A stretch of 7,589 nucleotides of DNA from NCBI GenBank assembly GCA_016787375.1, contig JAEUUM010000286.1:1-7589 (forward strand), read 5' to 3'. Positions 1-6,824 of this stretch are shown piece after piece; the first letter of the stretch is position 1, and every line of letters starts with the position of its first letter. This DNA is from Saprospiraceae bacterium (GTDB lineage Bacteria > Bacteroidota > Bacteroidia > Chitinophagales > Saprospiraceae). The notes below the pieces were generated by a model that did no database searches, was not told the origin of the DNA, and saw nothing but the letters and a program-made list of their open reading frames with translations. The position numbers and the translations under genes were made by a program.

Positions 1-65
1 CAACTTGTTTAGCTCTCTATTCTTGAAATATGTTTAACAGAAGCTTAAAAAATAACAAAAGGGTA

Positions 66-92
66 TTTTTAACTACAATTCGTAATTAAAAA
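66..92 (-). terminator. Possible weak terminator after cphA
   Basis: An 11-bp AT-rich inverted repeat (66-76 with 82-92, five-base loop) lies about 85 bases past the cphA stop. Its one mismatch (73/85) becomes a G-U pair only in the minus-strand transcript, and on that strand T-rich DNA (around 50-60) follows after a short gap. The stem is weak and the T tract is not adjacent, so this is a candidate only. The rest of 1-177 shows nothing I can interpret. Confidence 0.25.
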
Positions 93-177
93 CAACACTC
101 CCTCGTGAACTTGGTTGCCAAACTCGTTCGGTTATCGTTGAATAACCCTACAAAATACCTAACTTTTATAAAATTAT

Positions 178-2844
178 CTAATGGCCAATATCTTCGATGT
201 TTGGAATTTCGACATTTTTGTAATCATAGAGTTTATTTGCTTCTTCTTCTTTGTATTGCTGTACGAGTTGTAAGGCTTCTGTTACAACATCGCTGCAAAT
301 TACAATTAGGGTGCCCGGTGAGGCATGTTCAATAGCATAACTGATGGCTTCCGACTCTTTTGGAATGATCTTTACAGGTTTTTTCGGGTCATGCTGGTGA
401 ATCCCCTTAATCAGCAAATCAATAATTTCATGATCTTGTTTACCCCGTAAGTGCTTATCCTGTCTGATAATCAGTTCATCAAAAATTTCTGCACATATCT
501 TTCCAATCTCCATGTTGTCTTCATCCCTCCTATCACCAATACCTGCAATTATTCCTACTTTTGGTTTGCTGTCGATTTTATCAATAAAATGGTGCAAAGC
601 TCTCAATCCGGCTGGGTTATGAGCATAATCAAGTACCACATCAAAATTCTTGAAGCTAAACCAATTTAGTCTGCCCGGTGTGGTAGATGGTGATGGGATG
701 AATGACTCCAAAGCAACACTAATATCGTCGATTTTAAAATTATTCAAGAAACCAATTAGAACCGCTGGTAATATATTTTGAATCATGAACCCTGCTCTGC
801 CTCCGTAAGTAAGTGGAATATTTACTGCTTTTGCTACCCTAATTTTCCATTCACCTTTACAAATCGTTATATACCCATTTTCATATATGGCTGAAAGTCC
901 TCCATTTTTGGCGTGTTCTTTAATTCTTGGGTTATTTTCATCCATGGAAAAAAGTGCAACTTTACTCTGCACATTTTCCCGCATTTTGTAAACATTATCG
1001 TCATCTGCATTCAATATTGAATAACCATCCGGTTTTACGCTTTCGACGACAACGCCTTTAACCCTGGCCATTTGCTCAACTGTGTTTATTCCTTTAAGCC
1101 CTAAATGATCTGCAGCTACATTGGTTACAACAGCCATATCACAAGTATGAAATCCCAAACCCGAACGCAATATCCCACCCCTGGCACATTCAAGTACCGC
1201 AAAATTAACCGTTGGGTCTTTCAACACAAACTCAGCACTCGTTGGTCCTGTGCAATCACCAGACATCATCAAATGATTTTGAATATACACACCATCAGTT
1301 GTGGTAAATCCAACATGATAACCCATCATTTTTACCATGTGAGCAATTAGTCTTGTAGTGGTTGTTTTCCCGTTTGTGCCTGTTACTGCAACAATTGGTA
1401 TTCTAGCTGTGGAACCCGGCGGAAACAACATATCAACAACATTTGCTGCTACATTCCGCGGTAATCCTTCTGTTGGAGCAAGGTGCATTCTAAATCCGGG
1501 TGCGGCATTAACTTCTAAAACTGCACCACCTGTATCTGTCAGAGGCTGCGATATGTCCGTTGTCATTACATCTATTCCACAAATATCCAGTCCAATCAAA
1601 CGGGCTATCCGTTCTGCCATAAATACATTATATGGATGTACCGCATCCAACACATCCGCTGCGGTTCCGCCTGTGCTTAAGTTACCGGTATCTTTCAGAT
1701 TTAAGATTTCACCCTCTTTTAAAACTGTATCAAGATTGTAGCCTTTTGATTGAATGATGTTCATTGTCAGGTCGTTAAAATCAATCTGAGTTAAAACCTT
1801 TTCATGACCATATCCCCTTCTTGGGTCGGAATTCACAATATCTACTAATTGTTTGATGTTATTTTTGCCATCTCCAATTACCCTTGCAGGTGTACGTCTC
1901 GCTGCAGCTACCAGTTTATTGTCAATAACAAGTAAACGGTAATCATCACCGGTGATGTATTTTTCAACAATTACCGAAGAGCTTACTTTTTTTGCTGCCT
2001 CAAATGCAAATAAGGCTTCATCCCAGGTGTTGATGTTTACTGTGATGCCTCTGCCATGATTACCATTGATGGGTTTTATAACCAAAGGATACTTTACATA
2101 ACTTACCGCATCTCTCAGTCCGGCTTCGGTTTTAATTATTTCACCTCTTGGCACAGGGACTTCCGCTGCTTCAAGCAAAGTCTTGGTATCTTCTTTGTCA
2201 CAAGCTATTTCTACGGCAATGCTGCTTGTTTGACTTGTAACAGTAGCCTGAATTCTTTTTTGATTGGCTCCATAACCCAGCTGACAAAGAGAATACTTAT
2301 TTAATCGAATCCACGGAATACCTCTTGAAATGGCTTCCTGGACAATTGAATCGGTACTGGGCCCCAACCTGTTACGTTCTCTCAGTTGTCTCATCTCCAT
2401 GATGTCAGGTTCAAGGTCATACACTGCCCCTTCAACTAATGCTTGGGCAATTCTTACCGAAGCCCTGGCTGCGTATCGTCCTACTTCTTCTTCGAGATAT
2501 GCAAAAACCACATGATAGTGACCTGGTGTTCCGGTTTCTCTGGTTCTGCCAAATCCAACTTCCATGCCGGCCAATGTCTGTATTTCAAGTGCAATGTGTT
2601 CAATAACATGACCCATCCAAGTACCTTCCTCTACTCTGTGGAAAAATCCTCCCGGGTGACCTTCCGAACACCTGTGTTCATAGAGACTGGGAATCAATTC
2701 CTTCATTCTTTCAAGAAATCCGGGTATGTGATTGGTGGGTTTCTCTTCAAGTTCTTCGAGATCCAGACGCATTACAATTAGCTTGTGTCTTCGGACAGAC
2801 CAATAATTTGGCCCCTTCATTGCATTGATTTCGAGAATTTTCAT
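178..2844 (-). CDS. cphA: Cyanophycin synthetase (CphA1-type)
   Basis: Makes cyanophycin, a cytoplasmic nitrogen-storage polymer with a poly-aspartate backbone and arginine side chains, by alternating ATP-dependent addition of aspartate and arginine. The 888 residues match the usual family length of roughly 870-900. The start MKILEINAMKGPNYWS is the typical CphA N-terminus, and an AAAAGGA Shine-Dalgarno-like sequence precedes this ATG. Domains in order: N domain (about 1-160) with a HVIEH motif at 79-83; ATP-grasp domain (about 200-480) with K257 and the GNHGRG loop at 261-266, and metal-binding E444 and N446 in EVNAAPG; Mur-ligase-like domain (about 480-880) with P-loop GTNGKTTT at 489-496 and the DYAHNP motif at 739-744. 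Both ATP sites look intact, which favours CphA1 over the dipeptide-using CphA2, whose second site is degenerate. No cyanophycinase or isoaspartyl dipeptidase lies within the window. It seems to be transcribed alone, behind its own candidate promoter and a terminator that insulates it from the barrel gene. Family assignment is very sure; activity is inferred. Confidence 0.96.
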   Translation of the reverse strand: MKILEINAMKGPNYWSVRRHKLIVMRLDLEELEEKPTNHIPGFLERMKELIPSLYEHRCSEGHPGGFFHRVEEGTWMGHVIEHIALEIQTLAGMEVGFGRTRETGTPGHYHVVFAYLEEEVGRYAARASVRIAQALVEGAVYDLEPDIMEMRQLRERNRLGPSTDSIVQEAISRGIPWIRLNKYSLCQLGYGANQKRIQATVTSQTSSIAVEIACDKEDTKTLLEAAEVPVPRGEIIKTEAGLRDAVSYVKYPLVIKPINGNHGRGITVNINTWDEALFAFEAAKKVSSSVIVEKYITGDDYRLLVIDNKLVAAARRTPARVIGDGKNNIKQLVDIVNSDPRRGYGHEKVLTQIDFNDLTMNIIQSKGYNLDTVLKEGEILNLKDTGNLSTGGTAADVLDAVHPYNVFMAERIARLIGLDICGIDVMTTDISQPLTDTGGAVLEVNAAPGFRMHLAPTEGLPRNVAANVVDMLFPPGSTARIPIVAVTGTNGKTTTTRLIAHMVKMMGYHVGFTTTDGVYIQNHLMMSGDCTGPTSAEFVLKDPTVNFAVLECARGGILRSGLGFHTCDMAVVTNVAADHLGLKGINTVEQMARVKGVVVESVKPDGYSILNADDDNVYKMRENVQSKVALFSMDENNPRIKEHAKNGGLSAIYENGYITICKGEWKIRVAKAVNIPLTYGGRAGFMIQNILPAVLIGFLNNFKIDDISVALESFIPSPSTTPGRLNWFSFKNFDVVLDYAHNPAGLRALHHFIDKIDSKPKVGIIAGIGDRRDEDNMEIGKICAEIFDELIIRQDKHLRGKQDHEIIDLLIKGIHQHDPKKPVKIIPKESEAISYAIEHASPGTLIVICSDVVTEALQLVQQYKEEEANKLYDYKNVEIPNIEDIGH

Positions 2845-2904
2845 TAGATTCCTTTTGGTTAAAAATTATTTTCCTAAGCCATGACAAAAACCAATCTAGT
2901 CATT

Positions 2905-2937
2905 TAAAATTAGCTTCGAGGTGGGAAAATAACAAAA
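2905..2937 (-). promoter_or_regulatory. Candidate cphA promoter (Bacteroidota type)
   Basis: Read on the minus strand, TTTTG (2937-2933) is followed after 20 bases by TAATTTTA (2912-2905). This is a seven-of-eight match to the Bacteroidota -7 element TAnnTTTG with a correctly spaced -33 TTG. Transcription would start near 2899, giving a leader of about 55 bases before the cphA ATG. The last base of the -7 box deviates from consensus, and AT-rich DNA gives chance matches, so confidence is moderate. Confidence 0.42.
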
Positions 2938-2984
2938 TTCTATTTTAGCTTATGAAATTAAAGGAAAGAAAAATGAAAATAAAA

Positions 2985-3023
2985 AATAAAGGCAGTATTT
3001 TATTCTTAAATACTGCCTTTATT
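2985..3023 (-). terminator. Strong intrinsic terminator of the GLPGLI/barrel unit
   Basis: A perfect 16-bp inverted repeat (2985-3000 with 3008-3023) encloses a 7-base loop; its core arm is AAAGGCAGTATTT. It begins about 20 bases past the stop codon of the barrel protein. On the minus strand the stem is followed by TTTTATTTTCATTTTT-like DNA, the U-rich tail of a Rho-independent terminator. On the plus strand the tail is less continuous. It would separate the barrel transcript from the cphA promoter immediately downstream. Confidence 0.85.
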
Positions 3024-3045
3024 AAAATATTATTTTAAAAACCTG

Positions 3046-5838
3046 TCAATGCATCATTTTGAAAAATCTTTGTCCGGTCTTACCCATTGTTGGCTTTTGT
3101 TTGTTTAAGAAATATCTTGCAGTAAGCATATAATAGTTTGAAAGGGTAAGGGCTTTTGAATCTTCAATATAAAATGAGGTGGTATTTCGATTTATGGCTA
3201 CATTTTGCTTTAATAAATCAAATGCATAGAGACTTATTTCAAAGGAATTATTCGCAAGAAAAGATCGGGTAATTGAGGCATTCCAGATGGTGAAACTTTG
3301 TGAAAATCCTCCACTTAGTCCTTGTCTTTGAGTAAAATTTAAGTCTGTAGCCAACCTAAATTTAAAAGGGAGATCCGCAGTTGAGGAAAATTCAGAGGTC
3401 AAATCTGTGTAGGTATTGTTTAAATTTGACTGCAAAGAATATTTTGCTTCATTGTAATTAACCGAACCTCCTATGTTTACATCCCAAGTTTCGGTTATAT
3501 TGTATCCGCATGAAAGACGGCCGGAAGTTGACCAAACATCTCCTTTGTTGTCTTCACTGTTTATAAGCGAAATATCACGCCTGTAGTTGGTAAATGAACT
3601 AACATTTAAGTTGATTTTACGATAAGGTCTTCCGTAATTTGCAAAAAAGGAACCCGAATATACACCATCGCGATTTTCCTTGCTTGTAGTTTCGACTCCA
3701 AATTGATCAATGCTAACGTTGCTGACAATTTTGTCAAAATTGTATTCTCCGCGTAATCCAAAACTAATAAAGGTATTGTTGGCCATGTCAAAAAGACGAT
3801 AGTTGACTCTAAGAGAGTGATTATATTCCTGTCCAAGGTTTGGATTACCTATTTTGATTCGTAAAGGATCAGACAAATCCGGTACCGGTTGAATATCATC
3901 AATAGCCGGCTGTCTGGTTGATGTCCTGTAGTTCACATTGACTGATCTGTTTTTAGACAATGTAAATCTTGCATTGATACCGGGAAGGAAATTAGTGAAA
4001 CTTTTGCTGAATGGCAAGTTTTCACTGATGCTTTCACTTTTTAAAAATGCTCTTTGAACAGCTCCTGAAAACGTAAGTACATACTTAAGTTTTTTAACCT
4101 GCAGACTCACTTGAGGTCTATGGGTTTCGTAGGTGTTGTCAAAATTATTACTCAACAAGGCATCAAAAAGGTCATATTTGTTGTCCGTTGGGTCGAAAGC
4201 AAAAGTTTCCCTGTTTCTTGAATTCAGATCATAGTTATAATTGTAAGACATTTCAAGACTAAAAATCTTACCTAATGGTTCTGTGTAACTGACGTTTGCT
4301 CCCAAACCCTTACCAATTTGATCATTTATTACCTCCTGATTTAAACTATCATTTTGAGTTCCGGAAGCCTGAAAAATGCTGGTTTGTGAAAAGTTATTTT
4401 TGTTGGTCTGATTGTCGCTATAACGCGGATTGACACTCAGCGACAGGGTCCTTCCTTCTTGCAGAAACTTGTGCCGATATAATAGTTGACCTTGTAACCT
4501 CCAGTTTTTGGTGTCTGAATTTACGAGGGCATTTACTTTATTTAATTGTACATCCGAACTGTTTTTTAACAAATTCAAAGATGAACTTTCAGAAATATTA
4601 TCACTGTAATTGATGGAAGGTTCGAACTTCAGGGAATTAAATTCGTCAATTTTGTAGTCAAAAGATAAATTTATCCTGTGAGAATTATTGGTTGACAGAC
4701 TTGAAGAATTGCCACTTGAAAACAAAGATCCGCTTTCAAGAAAAGTTTCCCGATAGGTATCACTTGAGTTTTCACTTTTGGTGTTAGAGAGAAAGTAACT
4801 CCCCGTAAATTCAGTTTTCCCCCAAGTATCCCTAAAATTTATTCCACCAGTTGAATTCCTATTGATACCAATGGTATTGGCACCCAACAAACTAAAAATA
4901 TTGTCTCCACCCTGACCACCACGCATGCCACCTCCCATACCACCGGGACCTCCTGGACCTCCATTGCCACCGCCACTCGCATTGCTAAAAGACATAGCAT
5001 CATCTGATGTAAAACCTGATTTGTTGGCATTGTTGCTCATTCCCATAACAGACAATTGCTTTCCGCCATTAAAATCAAAAAAAGTACCGGATGATTCATA
5101 TCTATCTTCTGTTCCGGCTCCGGCTTCTATTCTTCCGAATTTTGCTTTTCGTTTATCAGGTTTTAGCGTAAAATTAATTGAGCGCTCAGTGTTGCCGTCG
5201 TCAAACCCGGAGAAAGTCGCCTGATCAGACTTTCGTTCAAAAACCTGAACTTTATCGATGGCATCTGCGGGAATGTTTTTAGTAGCAAGCAATGGGTCGT
5301 TTCCAAAAAAAGGTTTCCCGTCAACAGTTATTTTGGTTACCTGCTCACCCTGGGTTTTAACCGTACCATCCTTCTCAACCTGCATACCTGGAAGTTTTTT
5401 GATCAAATCCTCTGCCATGTCGTTTGGTCTGACCTTGAAAGCCCCAGCATTGAATTCAACGGTATCGTTTTTAACAGCCATCGGTACTTTTTCACCACTG
5501 ATTTGAACACCTTTAAGTGTTATGCCGGATTTGAACATCTGTATGGTATCCGGCCATAATTCACCTTTATTCAAACGGAATGTATATGTATCATAACCCA
5601 GATACCTGAGTTGAATGATTACATCTGTTTTCTCTGTACCGCTATGTATGATTTTGCCATTTTCATCTGCTTGAATTGCTTTGATAACCGAGCTGTCTGT
5701 TGTATTCAGTAAACCTCCCAATACCAATGGCAATGCTTCGTTTGTTTGAGCATCTTTCACCAAAGTAAATTTTTGGTTCTGTGCAAAAATGTTGAATGAA
5801 ATAAATAAAAAAGTGGGAATTAGAATAATGTTTTTCAT
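3046..5838 (-). CDS. Outer-membrane beta-barrel protein, TonB-receptor-like (OMP_b-brl_3 type)
   Basis: Predicted outer-membrane protein of 930 residues resembling TonB-dependent receptors. A signal peptide (1-19, cleavage after FAQ's alanine) is followed by a carboxypeptidase-regulatory-like beta-sandwich (about 22-115), a plug-like domain (about 120-235, including EDLIKKLPGM from 143 and DGKPFFGNDP from 173) and a long barrel with alternating polar and aromatic strands to the C-terminus. A glycine-methionine-rich stretch at 289-311 interrupts the early barrel, probably as a loop. The last strand (NYYMLTARYFLN) is followed by a short basic tail ending KMMH, so the protein does not stop on the usual terminal aromatic residue. 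It is 36 bases behind the GLPGLI gene, with no room for a convincing promoter and no clear Shine-Dalgarno before its ATG, and is likely co-transcribed with it. Members of this barrel family are often paired with GLPGLI proteins. The substrate is unknown; a ferric-complex, metal or peptide ligand cannot be chosen from sequence alone. Confidence 0.88.
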   Translation of the reverse strand: MKNIILIPTFLFISFNIFAQNQKFTLVKDAQTNEALPLVLGGLLNTTDSSVIKAIQADENGKIIHSGTEKTDVIIQLRYLGYDTYTFRLNKGELWPDTIQMFKSGITLKGVQISGEKVPMAVKNDTVEFNAGAFKVRPNDMAEDLIKKLPGMQVEKDGTVKTQGEQVTKITVDGKPFFGNDPLLATKNIPADAIDKVQVFERKSDQATFSGFDDGNTERSINFTLKPDKRKAKFGRIEAGAGTEDRYESSGTFFDFNGGKQLSVMGMSNNANKSGFTSDDAMSFSNASGGGNGGPGGPGGMGGGMRGGQGGDNIFSLLGANTIGINRNSTGGINFRDTWGKTEFTGSYFLSNTKSENSSDTYRETFLESGSLFSSGNSSSLSTNNSHRINLSFDYKIDEFNSLKFEPSINYSDNISESSSLNLLKNSSDVQLNKVNALVNSDTKNWRLQGQLLYRHKFLQEGRTLSLSVNPRYSDNQTNKNNFSQTSIFQASGTQNDSLNQEVINDQIGKGLGANVSYTEPLGKIFSLEMSYNYNYDLNSRNRETFAFDPTDNKYDLFDALLSNNFDNTYETHRPQVSLQVKKLKYVLTFSGAVQRAFLKSESISENLPFSKSFTNFLPGINARFTLSKNRSVNVNYRTSTRQPAIDDIQPVPDLSDPLRIKIGNPNLGQEYNHSLRVNYRLFDMANNTFISFGLRGEYNFDKIVSNVSIDQFGVETTSKENRDGVYSGSFFANYGRPYRKINLNVSSFTNYRRDISLINSEDNKGDVWSTSGRLSCGYNITETWDVNIGGSVNYNEAKYSLQSNLNNTYTDLTSEFSSTADLPFKFRLATDLNFTQRQGLSGGFSQSFTIWNASITRSFLANNSFEISLYAFDLLKQNVAINRNTTSFYIEDSKALTLSNYYMLTARYFLNKQKPTMGKTGQRFFKMMH
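4906..4974 (-). other. Glycine/methionine-rich low-complexity insertion in the barrel protein
   Basis: Residues 289-311 of the barrel protein are built almost only of glycine, with proline, methionine, arginine, asparagine and glutamine (repeats of GGP, GGM and GGGM). The stretch lies shortly after the plug-to-barrel transition and separates segments with ordinary beta-strand character. A flexible surface or periplasmic loop is the simplest reading. Confidence 0.8.
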
Positions 5839-5874
5839 GCAGGTGGAAACGTTGAAATTAAATTATTGTTTGAA

Positions 5875-6594
5875 TTATTGTCTTGCTGGACGCAATTTAC
5901 CCACTGCATGTCTCCTTTTTTGCTGAAGTTCCTCCTTAGGTATTTGAGAGCCTTTGTAGATTTTTTCGAATTGTGCCGGGTTTTCCAATTTCTTTTCTAA
6001 ACTAGTAGCAGAGTAAGACAATTCTGTTCCATCAATTTTAAGAACCAATCCCTTTGCAGGAAGAAGTCCGGGTACAGGTGAGAAATTAAACTCGCTGTCT
6101 TTGGCGTACCAGACATCAAAATCACCATTTAGAGTAATAACCTTGGCTTTGGTGCAATTGTAACCGAGAATTTTTTTTGTTTTATCGGTGTCTTTCCAAT
6201 CATTCGTTCTTACAAGAGGTTCGATGGAATAATACATTTCGTTTAGTGAATCTCTCAGGAGGGTTAAAGAAGTTACCTCACGAGAATTCTTCATATCTAT
6301 GAAAGTAATTTCATCAAATGGCAGCTTGAATCCTGATCCACCAAGCTGTTTAAACATTCTTGCACCACCTGCAGCCCTCTGATAACATGCAAGAGTATCT
6401 TTAAAATAAATTACACGCTCCTCAGATATTACCTGAGGCATTGGGGCTTCGCCGTCATTTGACTGGCTCTGAGACCTCATTTCCATGTTAAGTTGTCTGA
6501 TGACGTCGTATTTTAGCGTAGCGACATTTGAATTTTGAGCAATTACCAATGTCGAACAACAAACCAATAGAAGAGTAAGATATTTGATTATCAT
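5875..6594 (-). CDS. GLPGLI-family periplasmic protein
   Basis: A secreted protein of 239 residues assigned to the GLPGLI family (TIGR01200), which is largely confined to Bacteroidota and has no settled biochemical role. A signal peptide runs to A19 (cleavage before QNSN); the cysteines at 12-13 do not form a lipobox, so a soluble periplasmic form is expected. The family core is visible: YFKDTLACYQ, then NDWKDT (W133), the KKILGYNC segment with C147, DVWYAKD, and a signature segment at 175-185. In this protein the signature reads PGLLPAKGLVL instead of the usual GLPGLIL, so the namesake motif is expanded or altered. The C-terminus is basic (QKRRHAVGKLRPARQ). It is the first gene of the minus-strand unit and probably shares an mRNA with the barrel protein. 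The conserved tryptophan and cysteine region makes the family call good; the function is open. Confidence 0.82.
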   Translation of the reverse strand: MIIKYLTLLLVCCSTLVIAQNSNVATLKYDVIRQLNMEMRSQSQSNDGEAPMPQVISEERVIYFKDTLACYQRAAGGARMFKQLGGSGFKLPFDEITFIDMKNSREVTSLTLLRDSLNEMYYSIEPLVRTNDWKDTDKTKKILGYNCTKAKVITLNGDFDVWYAKDSEFNFSPVPGLLPAKGLVLKIDGTELSYSATSLEKKLENPAQFEKIYKGSQIPKEELQQKRRHAVGKLRPARQ

Positions 6595-6624
6595 TTTAAT
6601 ATGATTTTTTAGCGGTTAAGGCCA

Positions 6625-6651
6625 CAAAAATATACCATTTTATTCATCAAA
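6625..6651 (-). promoter_or_regulatory. Candidate promoter of the GLPGLI/barrel unit
   Basis: On the minus strand TATTTTTG (6632-6625) matches TAnnTTTG exactly, 30 bases before the GLPGLI ATG. A TTTG (6651-6648) lies upstream, but the gap is only 15 bases where about 19-21 is usual, so the -33 element is doubtful. Transcription would begin near 6619, leaving a leader of about 25 bases. Confidence 0.38.
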
Positions 6652-6811
6652 GCCTTAATATTGAAGTTTGAGTTGTGTTAAAGCTTGGTTAAAGATGCAG
6701 ATTGAAGTGCTCAAAAAGTGTTTTCTGCCTGGTAAACCAGATGTATGAGTGTTTATTTCCTTGGTTTAAATTTCTTCCGGATAATTTTTTCAGCAAAACA
6801 CCATATAAGTT

Positions 6812-6819
6812 TATCTTTG
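6812..6819 (+). promoter_or_regulatory. Promoter -7-like box immediately before the pssA ATG
   Basis: TATCTTTG is an exact match to the Bacteroidota -7 consensus TAnnTTTG and ends five bases before the ATG at 6825. If used, transcription would start at or next to that ATG, giving a leaderless mRNA. No TTG is found at the expected -33 distance (only T-rich DNA around 6785-6790), so the box could be a chance match and the true promoter could lie further upstream in 6595-6811. Confidence 0.3.
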
Positions 6820-6824
6820 TGCCA

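Noticed and set aside
130..147. GGTTAT/ATAACC hairpin downstream of cphA
   Set aside because: Six-base stem with a six-base loop and no U-tract on either strand, so it is not a convincing terminator.
1358..1741. Plus-strand frame of 127 codons inside cphA
   Set aside because: It is antisense to the conserved ATP-grasp and P-loop coding region of cphA; a shadow of that gene's codon use.
2855..2894. TTGGTT/AACCAA pairing in the cphA leader that could cover the Shine-Dalgarno region
   Set aside because: Only six base pairs with a loop of 28 bases in AT-rich DNA; not enough to claim a riboswitch or attenuator.
4925..5224. Plus-strand frame coding a proline-rich protein opposite the barrel gene
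   Set aside because: Its proline run is just the antisense of the glycine-rich loop of the barrel gene; no start context or family resemblance.
6729..6740. Short palindrome CTGGTAAACCAG between the divergent genes, a possible operator
   Set aside because: Five-base arms with a two-base centre occur often by chance, and it does not overlap either candidate promoter.
6682..6770. Near-repeat of CTTGGTTAAA and CTTGGTTTAAA upstream of pssA
   Set aside because: Two imperfect copies of an AT-rich ten-mer about 76 bases apart, with no further copies; weak evidence for a regulator site.
6702..6824. N-terminal extension of PssA by 41 residues
   Set aside because: It needs a TTG start (or an ATG at 6741), lacks family similarity, and the ATG at 6825 gives the canonical N-terminus and length.
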